NCBI GenBank assembly: GCA_016870275.1
Contig: VGBZ01000007.1
Span: 1-64,000, forward strand
DNA length: 64,000 nucleotides
Reading direction: 5' to 3'
DNA from: Actinomycetota bacterium
Lineage (GTDB): Bacteria > Actinomycetota > Acidimicrobiia > Acidimicrobiales > Microtrichaceae
The notes under the pieces are model-generated. The model did not search any database and was not told the DNA's origin. It saw nothing but the letters and a program-made list of their open reading frames with translations. Shown here in pieces: positions 33,723-41,974 of this stretch. The position numbers were made by a program, and so were the translations under genes. Every line of letters begins with the position of its first letter. Position 1 is the first letter of the stretch.

Positions 33723-35831
33723 ATGGCGACCGGTGTCCCGACCAGCGCGTTGACGGAGGGTCCGTCAGGGGACGGGCCCGATCCGCTGCGGTCCGACTCC
33801 CGGCTGCGTGCGTCCGTGACGGTGGCGGCCGTGATGGTGTGGACCTTGTTCGCGGTGCTGGTGACGTACGGCCGGTTCGACGTGGTCCACCCGGAGACCT
33901 TCGGAAACTTCTACGACGCCCAGGCGCGGGCTCTGCTCGACGGGCGCCTGGCGGTCGACCCGAACCAGGTCGGGTTCGAGGGATTCCAGATGGACGGCGC
34001 CACCCACATCTACCAGGGCCTGGTCCCGACGATCGGCCGGCTGCCGGTGATGGTGGTGACCGACCGCCTCGACGGTCGTCTGACCTCGCTCTCGATGCTC
34101 GCAGCGATGGCCGTCGCCCTGGGTCACGTGGCCGTGCTCGTGCTGGTGGCGCGTCGACTCGTGCGCGGTCCGGCACCGGTCGGCCGCGGCGAGGTCGTGG
34201 CCCTGGGTGCGACGGTCGCCGCCGCCGGTGGGTCCTCGCTGCTGTTCCTGGGTTCGAAGGCCTGGGTGTACCACGAGGCCCTGCTGTGGGGCGTGGCGTT
34301 CGCGCTGGCCTCCGGAACCCATCTGCTGCGGTGGATCGAGCGAGGACGACTGGGTCGGGCGGACCTGGCGCCGCTCGTCTGGTCCGGGGGGTTCGCCGTG
34401 CTCGCCGTGCACAGCCGATTCTCCACGGGGCTCGGCGCACTCGTGTCGCTCGGCCTCGTGGGTCTGACGGTCGCTGCGGTGGCGCTCCGCCCGGCGCTGC
34501 AGGACCGGGTGGGCCGGATCGCCGGCCTGTCGGTCCCCGTCCGCCCCCTGCCGGTGCTGGCGGTGCTGGTGGCCACGGCCGTGGTGTCGCTGGGGAGCTA
34601 CGCCGCGGTGAACCAGGCCCGGTTCCAGACCCCGTTCGGCCTTCCGATCGAGCGTCAGGGGGTGGCGTCGTCGGACCCGGAGTTCCGGGCGGCGCTCGCC
34701 GCCAACGGCGGGTCGCTGTTCGGACTCCGCTACAGCCCGTCGGTGCTCGTCCAGCTGCTCCGTCCCGACGCGCTGCGCCTGCGCGGCGAGTTCCCGTACC
34801 TCGGCCTCCCCCTCGACCGACCGACCGTGGTGGGGGATGCACTGTTCGCCGAGCGGGACCGATCGACCAGCCTGCCGGTGGCGGCGCCGTGGGTCCTCGC
34901 AACGGCGGTCCTGGGACTGTGGGCGGCATTCGGTCCCCGACGCTGGTCGCACGACGGGGCTGCGGCTGCCGCCCGGCCGGTGGTCGTCGGTGCGGCCACG
35001 GCCGCCGGTGGCATCGTCGTCCTCGGCTACATCGCCAACCGCTACCAGGCCGACCTGCTCCCGGCGCTCGCCGTCGCATCGGCAGTGGGCGCGGCGGCGT
35101 TGGTCGGCCGCACTCGTCCCGGAGGTCGAGGACGCCGGGTGGTCGCTGGTCTGGCGGTCCTCGGCGCGCTCTGGGGAATCTGGGTCAACGCTGCGACCGC
35201 AGTCGAGTACCAGCGGGAGGTCGCCGCCGGGGCGTGGGACGGGTCGAGGTCGGCGTGGCTCTCGTTGCAGACCCGGCTCGGCCCTGCCCCCGACGTGTTG
35301 CGGGTCCCGGAGTCCGCACCGCTGCCACCCGCCGGTCCGTTGGGCCGTGTGGCGGTGGTGGGGGACTGCGACGCGGTCTACCGCTCGAACGGCGACATCT
35401 GGATCCTCATCGACGGTGGACCGGCCGCCGGGGCCTTCCGCCTGACGATCCGCTCCACCGGCGACCTGACCGGTCCCGTGCCGATCCTCGAGGGGGTCGG
35501 ACCGGAGGGGAGCAACCGGCTGGTGGTCGAGCCCGACGGACCACCCGGGCTGGCCCACCTCCAGATCGAGGTCGACGACGGGACCGAGGTGCGCAAGTCC
35601 TTCCCCGGCCCGGCGTTCCGGTGGACACCCGGGACGGAGCTCGAGCTCTCCACTGAACTCGACTGGCGGACCGACACCGTCGAGGTACGCGACAGCTCCG
35701 ACCGGCGGCTCCTCGGGGCGACGGTGGACCTGCTACCGACCGGGGACGTGACGCCGGCCGGCGGCCCAGAGGTCGAGGTGTCGGCCTCAGCCCGGGGCTT
35801 CGACCGCTGCGGTCGACTCGTCGGACCCTGA
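33723..35831 (+). CDS. Large polytopic membrane protein, putative GT-C glycosyltransferase
   Basis: A 702-residue protein with about ten membrane segments between residues 30 and 480 and a soluble C-terminal beta-rich domain (about 510-700), probably extracytoplasmic. The first loop reads NFYDAQARALLDGRLAV, followed by DGATHIYQG, a pattern shared by a family of uncharacterised GT-C-like proteins. The catalytic base would be the Asp of YDAQ. ATG 33723 follows AGGAGG at 33715-33720, an unusually short spacing of two bases. The last 45 bases overlap the end of the converging acyltransferase gene. Confidence 0.75.
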   Translation: MATGVPTSALTEGPSGDGPDPLRSDSRLRASVTVAAVMVWTLFAVLVTYGRFDVVHPETFGNFYDAQARALLDGRLAVDPNQVGFEGFQMDGATHIYQGLVPTIGRLPVMVVTDRLDGRLTSLSMLAAMAVALGHVAVLVLVARRLVRGPAPVGRGEVVALGATVAAAGGSSLLFLGSKAWVYHEALLWGVAFALASGTHLLRWIERGRLGRADLAPLVWSGGFAVLAVHSRFSTGLGALVSLGLVGLTVAAVALRPALQDRVGRIAGLSVPVRPLPVLAVLVATAVVSLGSYAAVNQARFQTPFGLPIERQGVASSDPEFRAALAANGGSLFGLRYSPSVLVQLLRPDALRLRGEFPYLGLPLDRPTVVGDALFAERDRSTSLPVAAPWVLATAVLGLWAAFGPRRWSHDGAAAAARPVVVGAATAAGGIVVLGYIANRYQADLLPALAVASAVGAAALVGRTRPGGRGRRVVAGLAVLGALWGIWVNAATAVEYQREVAAGAWDGSRSAWLSLQTRLGPAPDVLRVPESAPLPPAGPLGRVAVVGDCDAVYRSNGDIWILIDGGPAAGAFRLTIRSTGDLTGPVPILEGVGPEGSNRLVVEPDGPPGLAHLQIEVDDGTEVRKSFPGPAFRWTPGTELELSTELDWRTDTVEVRDSSDRRLLGATVDLLPTGDVTPAGGPEVEVSASARGFDRCGRLVGP

Positions 35832-37019
35832 GCCAGGCCCGGGGCCGTCCGCTCGTTGCTCCCGGCGGACTGTCCGCCGTCCCCAGCCCATGGCGGGACG
35901 CTCGACCAGGTACCAGCTCGCCGCCCCGGCGACGATCGAGAGGACCAGCGTCCACACGAGCATCCCGAGGAACGGTGCCCGTAGCGGCTCGTCACCGGTC
36001 CAGCGCAGGAACAGGTCCTGGAATGCCTCGTGCCAGAGGTAGATCCCGTACGAGATGAGTCCGAGCCAGATCGCGACCCGGTTGGCCAGCACCGTCCGGG
36101 CCAGTTGTCCACGTCCGGCGGCCAGGACGGCGGGCAGCACGACGAGGATCGCCACGAGCGAGTACATGCCGCGCATGGCGGTCGCCTCACGGGCGGAGAG
36201 GACCGGGCTGGGGGGCAGACCGAGTCGGGTCGCGGTGATCCAGAACAGCAGCGACGCGACCGACCAGCTGGCCAGCGTCGTCCAGCCCGTCCGCAGCCAT
36301 GCCGGCCGCACGCGACCGACCCGATCCCAGTGGGCGACAGCCACTGCGAGACCCATGCCGAGGGCGAACTCGTCGAGCCGGAACGGTAGCCACGTGTTGA
36401 CCTGCCCGAACCGGACAGCGCCCATCCCCGAGGCCAGCGCAGCGACCTTGAGCAGGTTGGAGCCGATCCACAGTGCGGCCACGCCGGCGACCTCGAACCG
36501 GAGCTGCCGGGCACCGTTGCGCCGACCCCGGGCGAGCAGCCACGCGTAGCACGGGAGGAACGCGTAGAAGGCGAGCTCAGTGGCGAGCGTCCACGACTGC
36601 TGGATCGGTCCGCCGACCACCTGGTCGCCGTCGTACACCTGGAGCAGCAGCGCGTGTGCCACGAAGCTGTGTGGCTGCTCGAAGGGCGGGGCGCGGAGGA
36701 CGAACGCCACGATCACCAGGGCGACCCAGTACGCCGGGAAGATCCGCAGCAGGCGCCGCCTGGCGTAGGACGACACGTCCTGGTGCGGGTCGCCGGCCAG
36801 ATGGCGGGTGACGAAGGGCCGGTAGAGCAGGAACCCCGAGAGGACGAAGAACACCGACACCCCGACGTCGGCACGCGCCAGGTACGGACCCAGGTCGAGG
36901 GAGCGGCCGTTGAAGCCGCTGAGGACGCCCACGTGGTTGACCAGCACGGCGAGCGCGGCGAGCGCACGGCACCCGTCCAACGCGGGGAGGCGCTGATCGA
37001 CGGCGGTCGGTGTGGGCAC
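35787..37019 (-). CDS. Acyltransferase family 3 membrane protein
   Basis: A 410-residue acyltransferase-3 protein with about ten membrane helices and no extra domain. It has the N-terminal LDGCRALAALAVLVNH with the catalytic His, VFFVLSGFLLYRPF, and RRLLRIFPAYW. Such proteins move acetyl or other acyl groups to sugars outside the membrane. The start is GTG 37019, 8 bases after a TAGACT box on the minus strand; the frame is open for another 980 codons upstream but that part is antisense shadow of the plus-strand genes. The next gene is divergent, 60 bases away. Confidence 0.9.
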   Translation of the reverse strand: MPTPTAVDQRLPALDGCRALAALAVLVNHVGVLSGFNGRSLDLGPYLARADVGVSVFFVLSGFLLYRPFVTRHLAGDPHQDVSSYARRRLLRIFPAYWVALVIVAFVLRAPPFEQPHSFVAHALLLQVYDGDQVVGGPIQQSWTLATELAFYAFLPCYAWLLARGRRNGARQLRFEVAGVAALWIGSNLLKVAALASGMGAVRFGQVNTWLPFRLDEFALGMGLAVAVAHWDRVGRVRPAWLRTGWTTLASWSVASLLFWITATRLGLPPSPVLSAREATAMRGMYSLVAILVVLPAVLAAGRGQLARTVLANRVAIWLGLISYGIYLWHEAFQDLFLRWTGDEPLRAPFLGMLVWTLVLSIVAGAASWYLVERPAMGWGRRTVRREQRADGPGPGSGSDESTAAVEAPG

Positions 37020-37027
37020 CGTGGGAC

Positions 37028-37072
37028 AGTCTACGAGGGGTACCGAATCCGATCGGTGACCGGCAGTACCAT
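37028..37072. promoter_or_regulatory. Divergent leaderless promoters of the acyltransferase and GT2-methyltransferase genes
   Basis: TAGACT on the minus strand (37033-37028) is 8 bases before GTG 37019. TACCAT on the plus strand (37067-37072) is 7 bases before GTG 37080. No ribosome sites are seen for either gene. Confidence 0.5.
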
Positions 37073-37079
37073 CTGCGGG

Positions 37080-38540
37080 GTGAGCGAGCCCCGGATCGGC
37101 GTCCTCGTCGTCGCCTACAACGCTGCCGGGACCCTGGCCGGGGTCCTCGACCGCATCCCTGAGGACTTCCGGTCTGCCATCACGACCGTCCTGATCGGCG
37201 ACGACGCCAGCTCCGACAGCACCCACCTGGTCGCAGTGGGTTACCAGCAGATCGCACCGGAGCTCCCGATCGTGGCGGTCCGCCACCCCGAGAACCTGGG
37301 GTACGGGGGCAACCAGAAGTGGGGGTACCGCTGGGCGGTCGAGCACGACCTGGACGTCGTGGTGCTCCTGCACGGCGACGGCCAGTACGCGCCCGAGATG
37401 CTCCCCGACATGGTCGCCCCGATCATCTCGGGCGAGGCCGACGCCGTGTTCGGCTCCCGCATGCTCGACGACGGCGCCGCCCGGCGGGGCGGGATGCCGC
37501 TGTACAAGTACGTCGGCAACCGGATTCTCACCACCGTCCAGAACGCCGCCGCCGGAGCCGAGCTCTCGGAGTGGCACTCGGGCTACCGGGCGTACTCCGT
37601 CCGGGCGCTCGCGGACGTCCCGTTCGAGTCCAACAGCGACGACTTCGACTTCGACACCGAGATCATCATCCAGATGATCGAGGCAGGGAAGCGGATCGTG
37701 GAGATACCGATTCCCACCTACTACGGCGACGAGATCTGCCACGTCAACGGCCTGGCCTACGCACGCGACGTCACGGTGGACACCCTGCGTTACCGTGCGC
37801 ACAAGATGGGGTTCGGGACCGGGGAACTGGCGTTCGCCAGCACCGGGTACGAACACAAGGAGGACGTCGACTCCTCCCACGTACGGTTGGTCGAGTGGGC
37901 GTCGACGATCCCTCCTGGCCGCGTGCTCGACCTGGGGTGCGGCGACGGTGTCCTCGCTGAGCAACTGCGTGCCGTCGGGCACGAGGTGACCGGTGTGGAC
38001 CTGCAGCCGTGGGGCGACGTCAAGGAACGCGTCGACCGGTTCGTCCAGGCCGACCTGGACCAGGGGTTGCCGACCAGCCTCGATGGCCCCTTCGATCTGG
38101 TGCTGGCCGCTGACGTCCTCGAGCACGTTCGCCGTCCGGCTGAGCTGCTCGCGGACCTGATCCGCGTGGTCCCGCCGACGGGCCACGTGGTGGTGAGCGT
38201 CCCCAACTTCGGCCACTGGTACCCCAGGCTGCGGGTGCTGCTCGGACGGTTCGACTACGACCGTCGGGGCATCCTGGACCAGGACCACGTCCGGTTCTTC
38301 ACGCGTCGCAGCGTGGAACGGCTGCTGCAGGGCGCCGGATTCCGGATCGAGCGCCGCGACACCACGGGCCTCCCGGTGGAGGTGGTCGAGCGGGGCGGGA
38401 CCTCCGGCTCCGTCGGCGGTGCCCGGCGACTCGTCGCAGCAGTGGACCGGGTGCTGCGGTCCGTCCGTCCCGAGGTGTTCGCCTACCAGTTCCTCTACGA
38501 CCTCCGGCCGGCTCCGCAGCGAGCGCGGAGGTCTCAGTGA
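37080..38540 (+). CDS. Bifunctional GT2 glycosyltransferase - SAM methyltransferase
   Basis: A 486-residue fusion. Residues 1 to about 255 are a DPM1-like GT2 domain with VLVVAYN, IGDDASSDST, the acidic LLHGDGQYAP metal site and SEWHSGYRAYS. Residues about 275-430 are a class I methyltransferase with LDLGCGDG at 283-290, VTGVDLQ and AADVLEHVRRP. A hydrophobic/basic tail follows. This suggests that one protein adds and methylates, or couples lipid-phosphate sugar synthesis with methylation. GTG 37080 follows TACCAT by 7 bases. It heads a unit of four genes with 0-4 base overlaps. Confidence 0.87.
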   Translation: MSEPRIGVLVVAYNAAGTLAGVLDRIPEDFRSAITTVLIGDDASSDSTHLVAVGYQQIAPELPIVAVRHPENLGYGGNQKWGYRWAVEHDLDVVVLLHGDGQYAPEMLPDMVAPIISGEADAVFGSRMLDDGAARRGGMPLYKYVGNRILTTVQNAAAGAELSEWHSGYRAYSVRALADVPFESNSDDFDFDTEIIIQMIEAGKRIVEIPIPTYYGDEICHVNGLAYARDVTVDTLRYRAHKMGFGTGELAFASTGYEHKEDVDSSHVRLVEWASTIPPGRVLDLGCGDGVLAEQLRAVGHEVTGVDLQPWGDVKERVDRFVQADLDQGLPTSLDGPFDLVLAADVLEHVRRPAELLADLIRVVPPTGHVVVSVPNFGHWYPRLRVLLGRFDYDRRGILDQDHVRFFTRRSVERLLQGAGFRIERRDTTGLPVEVVERGGTSGSVGGARRLVAAVDRVLRSVRPEVFAYQFLYDLRPAPQRARRSQ

Positions 38541-39929
38541 GTGGCCCCCCAGTCGGAGACACTCGGAGCTGAGTCGGCCCGGCTCGATCCGCCGACGGTG
38601 ACGGCCGTGTCTCCGTCGGTCCGGGTCCCGGACCGTCGTGACCTGCTCCTGGTGGCTGCGGTGGCCGTGGGCCTCCGGCTGGTCGCAGCCGTCCTGCTCG
38701 TCGAGTCCCCCCGTGGACTGGCCGATCCGTTCCTGTACCAGGCGTTCGGACAGGCCATCGCTGCCGGGTACGGCTACATCTCGTTGCTCGGCCAGCCGAC
38801 GGCCTACTACCCGCCCGGCTACCCCTTCACGCTGGCCGTGCTGCAGTGGCCCCTGGATCGGCTCGGCGTCCCCGAGGCCCTGCCCGCAGTCGCCGCGGTC
38901 GGCCAGGCGCTCCTGGGTGGCGTCACGGCGGCGGCGGTCGCCGTGGGCGGAGGTCGTCTCGCTGCGTCGCTGCGCACCGGCCCCGCACCGCGCGCCGTGG
39001 GTCTGGCTGCCGGGTTGCTGGTCGCAGCGTGGCCCAACCTGGTCGTGTACTCGACGGTGCTGCTGTCCGAGACGCTGTTCGTCGCCCTGGTGTCCGTCGC
39101 CCTGGCCGCGGTGCTCACCGTGGGACGCGACGTCCGGTGGGGTGCCCCGTTGGCGGTGGCGGCCGTGGTGACCGGTCTCGCCACGACGGTGCGCCCGCAG
39201 GCTCTGCTGTACGTCCCGGCGGTGGCCGCCGCGTGGGCGGTCGGCCGGGTCCCGTGGCGCAGGATCGTGCTCGGCACGGCGGTGCTGCTCGCTGGGGCGG
39301 CCGTGGTGGTGGCGCCCTGGACACTGCGCAACGTCGTGGTGATGGGTGCACCTGTCGCGGTGTCGACCAACCTCGGCGACAACCTCTGCATCGGCTTCCA
39401 GGACGGTGCCAGCGGCGGCTTCTCGATGAACGCGGCCTGTGGGACGGGCACGACCTACGTCGACGGACCGGCGGTGGAGGTGGCCCGAAACGACGAACTC
39501 CAGCGCCGCGCCGTGGCCTGGGTCGGAGACCACCTTGGTGAACTCCCGGGTCTGTCGGTACGGAAGCTCTGGATCACATTCGGCAGCGACTGGGACGCCG
39601 TGAGGGCCGCCGAGTCCTACGGCGCCGCGCCCCAGTTGTCGGACGGCGTGCGCCCGGTGGTGCACGCAGCGTTCGACTTGACCTGGTGGTTGTTGGTCGC
39701 CGTAGCCGGGGTCGGGCTCGTCGTGGTGGGACGGTCCGAGGGGCGCCGCGACGTCGCCGGACCTGTCGTGATCCTCACCGGGTTGGCCGGAGCGGTGGTG
39801 CCGGTGCTGTTCTTCGGTGACCCGCGATTCAAGATGGGTGTTGCGCCGTCGTTGATCCTGCTCGCCGGCGTGGGCGTGGTGGCGGTGCTCGGACGGCTGC
39901 ACCCCCGGCAGCGAGGGTCGACGACATGA
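38541..39929 (+). CDS. GT-C membrane glycosyltransferase (GT39-like)
   Basis: A 462-residue protein with about ten membrane helices. The first loop has LADPFLYQAFGQAIAAG and YYPPGYPF, resembling polyprenyl-phosphate-mannose-type transferases. The predicted catalytic Asp is in the LADP segment, though the second acidic residue common in GT39 is absent. A soluble loop of about 90 residues (NLGDNLCIGFQDG to about residue 370) lies before the last helices. GTG 38541 follows the previous stop directly, and the stop overlaps the acyltransferase ATG by 4 bases. Confidence 0.78.
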   Translation: MAPQSETLGAESARLDPPTVTAVSPSVRVPDRRDLLLVAAVAVGLRLVAAVLLVESPRGLADPFLYQAFGQAIAAGYGYISLLGQPTAYYPPGYPFTLAVLQWPLDRLGVPEALPAVAAVGQALLGGVTAAAVAVGGGRLAASLRTGPAPRAVGLAAGLLVAAWPNLVVYSTVLLSETLFVALVSVALAAVLTVGRDVRWGAPLAVAAVVTGLATTVRPQALLYVPAVAAAWAVGRVPWRRIVLGTAVLLAGAAVVVAPWTLRNVVVMGAPVAVSTNLGDNLCIGFQDGASGGFSMNAACGTGTTYVDGPAVEVARNDELQRRAVAWVGDHLGELPGLSVRKLWITFGSDWDAVRAAESYGAAPQLSDGVRPVVHAAFDLTWWLLVAVAGVGLVVVGRSEGRRDVAGPVVILTGLAGAVVPVLFFGDPRFKMGVAPSLILLAGVGVVAVLGRLHPRQRGSTT

Positions 39930-41974
39930 GGTGGGACGTCGTCGACCGGACGACCCCGGCACCACCACCGCAGGCGGCCGTCGCGAGCCGGCGTCGGCCG
40001 TCGCTCGACGGGCTCCGTTGCCTGGCGGTGCTGTCGGTGGTCGTCTACCACGCCGAGGACGGTTACCTGCCGGGGGGATTCGTCGGCGTCGACGTGTTCT
40101 TCGCGCTCTCCGGGTACCTGATCACTGCGCTCCTGCTCGCTGAGCGCGAGCGTGACGGACGCGTGTCCCTCGGAAGCTTCTGGGTGCGCCGCATCCGGAG
40201 GCTCTGGCCGCTCGCGTGGTTGACGCTGGCGGTGGTGGCGGTCGTCGGCCTGCTGGGGGTCTGGGGTGCGGACCAGGAGCGCCTCCTGCCCGCGGAGACG
40301 CTCGCAGCCCTGGCGAACGTCTCCAACTGGTGGCAGATGGCGAACGGCGGGTACGTGACCGTCGGCGTCGCACCGTCGCCACCGTCGCCACTGCGGCACT
40401 TCTGGTCGCTGGCGGTCGAGGAACAGTTCTACCTGGTCTGGCCGCTCGTGCTCGTCGGCCTGCTGGGCTGGGGTGCCCGGACCGCCCGGACCGGCAGCTC
40501 GTCGCCGGACCGAGGCGTGCTGTTCGCAGCGGTCGGTGTCGGCGTGCTGTTCGTGGCCTCGGCCCTCTCCGCCGCCGTGGCCTCGCCGGAGGTGGCCTAC
40601 CTCTCGACGCACACCCGCGCCGTGGCGTTGCTCGCCGGCGCCGCTCTGGCGTTGGCGTTGCGCCGTTCGCCGCTGTCCGGCCCGTCCTCGCAGGGCGTGC
40701 GTCGCCTGGTCTCGGCGGCCGGTGCGGTCGGCGCCGTCGTCCTGGTGGTCGTCGCCCTCGTCGCCACTCCATCGTGGCCGGTGCTCCACCGGGGAGGTTT
40801 CTCCTTGGTGGCCGTCGCCGCGACGGCGGTGGTGGCGGTCGCGCTGGTCCCGGGTCCCGCCCGTGGTGTTCTCTCGCTCGCCCCGCTCGTGTGGATCGGC
40901 CGCCGGAGCTACGCCATCTACCTGTTCCACTGGCCGCTCGTCGTGGCGATGGGACCTGAGGCTCCGGGCTGGGTCGTGATCGCACTCGTCCTGCCCGTCT
41001 CGGTGGCCCTGGCGGCGCTGGCCCACCAGTTGGTGGAGCTGCCGGTCCAACTCGGCCGACCGACGCCCCGGGCCCTCGCCGCAACGGGGTCTCTGGTGCT
41101 CGCCGTGATCGGAGTCGCGCTCTGGACGGGACGGCCCGACGGTCCCACGGCCGGGCAGCAGGTCGCGGCCAGTCTCGAGCGTGTCGCCGACCCCGTGGTG
41201 GCTCCGTCCCCAGCGGGTGTGACGACCACGACGGTGCCGTGCGTGCCGACCGCTGGTCCAGTGCGGTTGTTCCTGGGGAGCACGGACCGCTTCGATGCCT
41301 CGACGGTCGGGGAGGTGGCGGACCCGACCGCCGGTTGCGCAGGCCAGACCCGGGTGCTGGTGTTCGGTGACTCGCTCGGTCGTGGCGCGGCCAACGGTCT
41401 GGTGTCGCTGGGCGACCCGAGCGTCCTGCTCTGGGACCGCACCATTCTCGGGTGCTCGTTCGGGACCACCTCCGCCACCGACGAGCCCTGCCCGGACTGG
41501 CGCCAGGCCTGGCCTGTCTCGGTGCTCGGAGTCCAGCCGGACGTCGTCCTGGTGTTCTCGCGGATCCTCGGGGACCTGCCGGGTGGCAGCGATGCTCCGT
41601 TCCTGTCGCCGGAGGCCGACGCCGAGCGGGTCGCTGCCTTCACGGAGGCAGCGCAGCGTCTCGGCGCGACCGGGGCCCGGGTCCTGCTGGTGACCGCCGC
41701 GGTCCCGGGTGAGCCGAACGGCCGCTTCTACTGCGACGGCCGTGGTCGCAACAGCCCGTGTGACCCCGAGTGGGTGGCGGCATGGAACCGATCGCTCGTC
41801 GCCGGTGCGGCCGCCGGTGGCGCAGGCGTCGTCGACGCTGCCTCGTGGACCGCCGCGCGGTCCGCCACCGACCGGATCGATCGTCCCGACGGCCTGCACT
41901 ACTCCGGAGGCGCACTGTTCGAGCACGCCACCTGGTTGCTCGCCGAGATCCGTCGGACTGCGGGGCGCAGGTGA
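39926..41974 (+). CDS. Acyltransferase 3 - SGNH fusion (OatA-like O-acyltransferase)
   Basis: A 682-residue two-domain protein. The N-terminal acyltransferase-3 domain (about 25-400) has LDGLRCLAVLSVVVYHAE with the His, DVFFALSGYLITALLL and FWSLAVEEQFYLVWP. The C-terminal SGNH hydrolase-like domain (about 470-680) has Ser483 in VFGDSLG and the Asp655/His658 pair in PDGLHYS, so its catalytic residues are intact. As in OatA, the membrane domain brings an acyl group outside and the SGNH domain transfers it to a glycan. ATGA overlaps the previous stop; GTGA at its end overlaps the next gene. Confidence 0.92.
   Translation: MRWDVVDRTTPAPPPQAAVASRRRPSLDGLRCLAVLSVVVYHAEDGYLPGGFVGVDVFFALSGYLITALLLAERERDGRVSLGSFWVRRIRRLWPLAWLTLAVVAVVGLLGVWGADQERLLPAETLAALANVSNWWQMANGGYVTVGVAPSPPSPLRHFWSLAVEEQFYLVWPLVLVGLLGWGARTARTGSSSPDRGVLFAAVGVGVLFVASALSAAVASPEVAYLSTHTRAVALLAGAALALALRRSPLSGPSSQGVRRLVSAAGAVGAVVLVVVALVATPSWPVLHRGGFSLVAVAATAVVAVALVPGPARGVLSLAPLVWIGRRSYAIYLFHWPLVVAMGPEAPGWVVIALVLPVSVALAALAHQLVELPVQLGRPTPRALAATGSLVLAVIGVALWTGRPDGPTAGQQVAASLERVADPVVAPSPAGVTTTTVPCVPTAGPVRLFLGSTDRFDASTVGEVADPTAGCAGQTRVLVFGDSLGRGAANGLVSLGDPSVLLWDRTILGCSFGTTSATDEPCPDWRQAWPVSVLGVQPDVVLVFSRILGDLPGGSDAPFLSPEADAERVAAFTEAAQRLGATGARVLLVTAAVPGEPNGRFYCDGRGRNSPCDPEWVAAWNRSLVAGAAAGGAGVVDAASWTAARSATDRIDRPDGLHYSGGALFEHATWLLAEIRRTAGRR

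Noticed and set aside
35787-39968. Open frame of 1393 codons on the minus strand
   Set aside because: Only the part from 37019 leftward is an acyltransferase. The rest is antisense to well-supported plus-strand genes, rich in His/Arg/Gly/Asp and typical of high-GC shadow frames.
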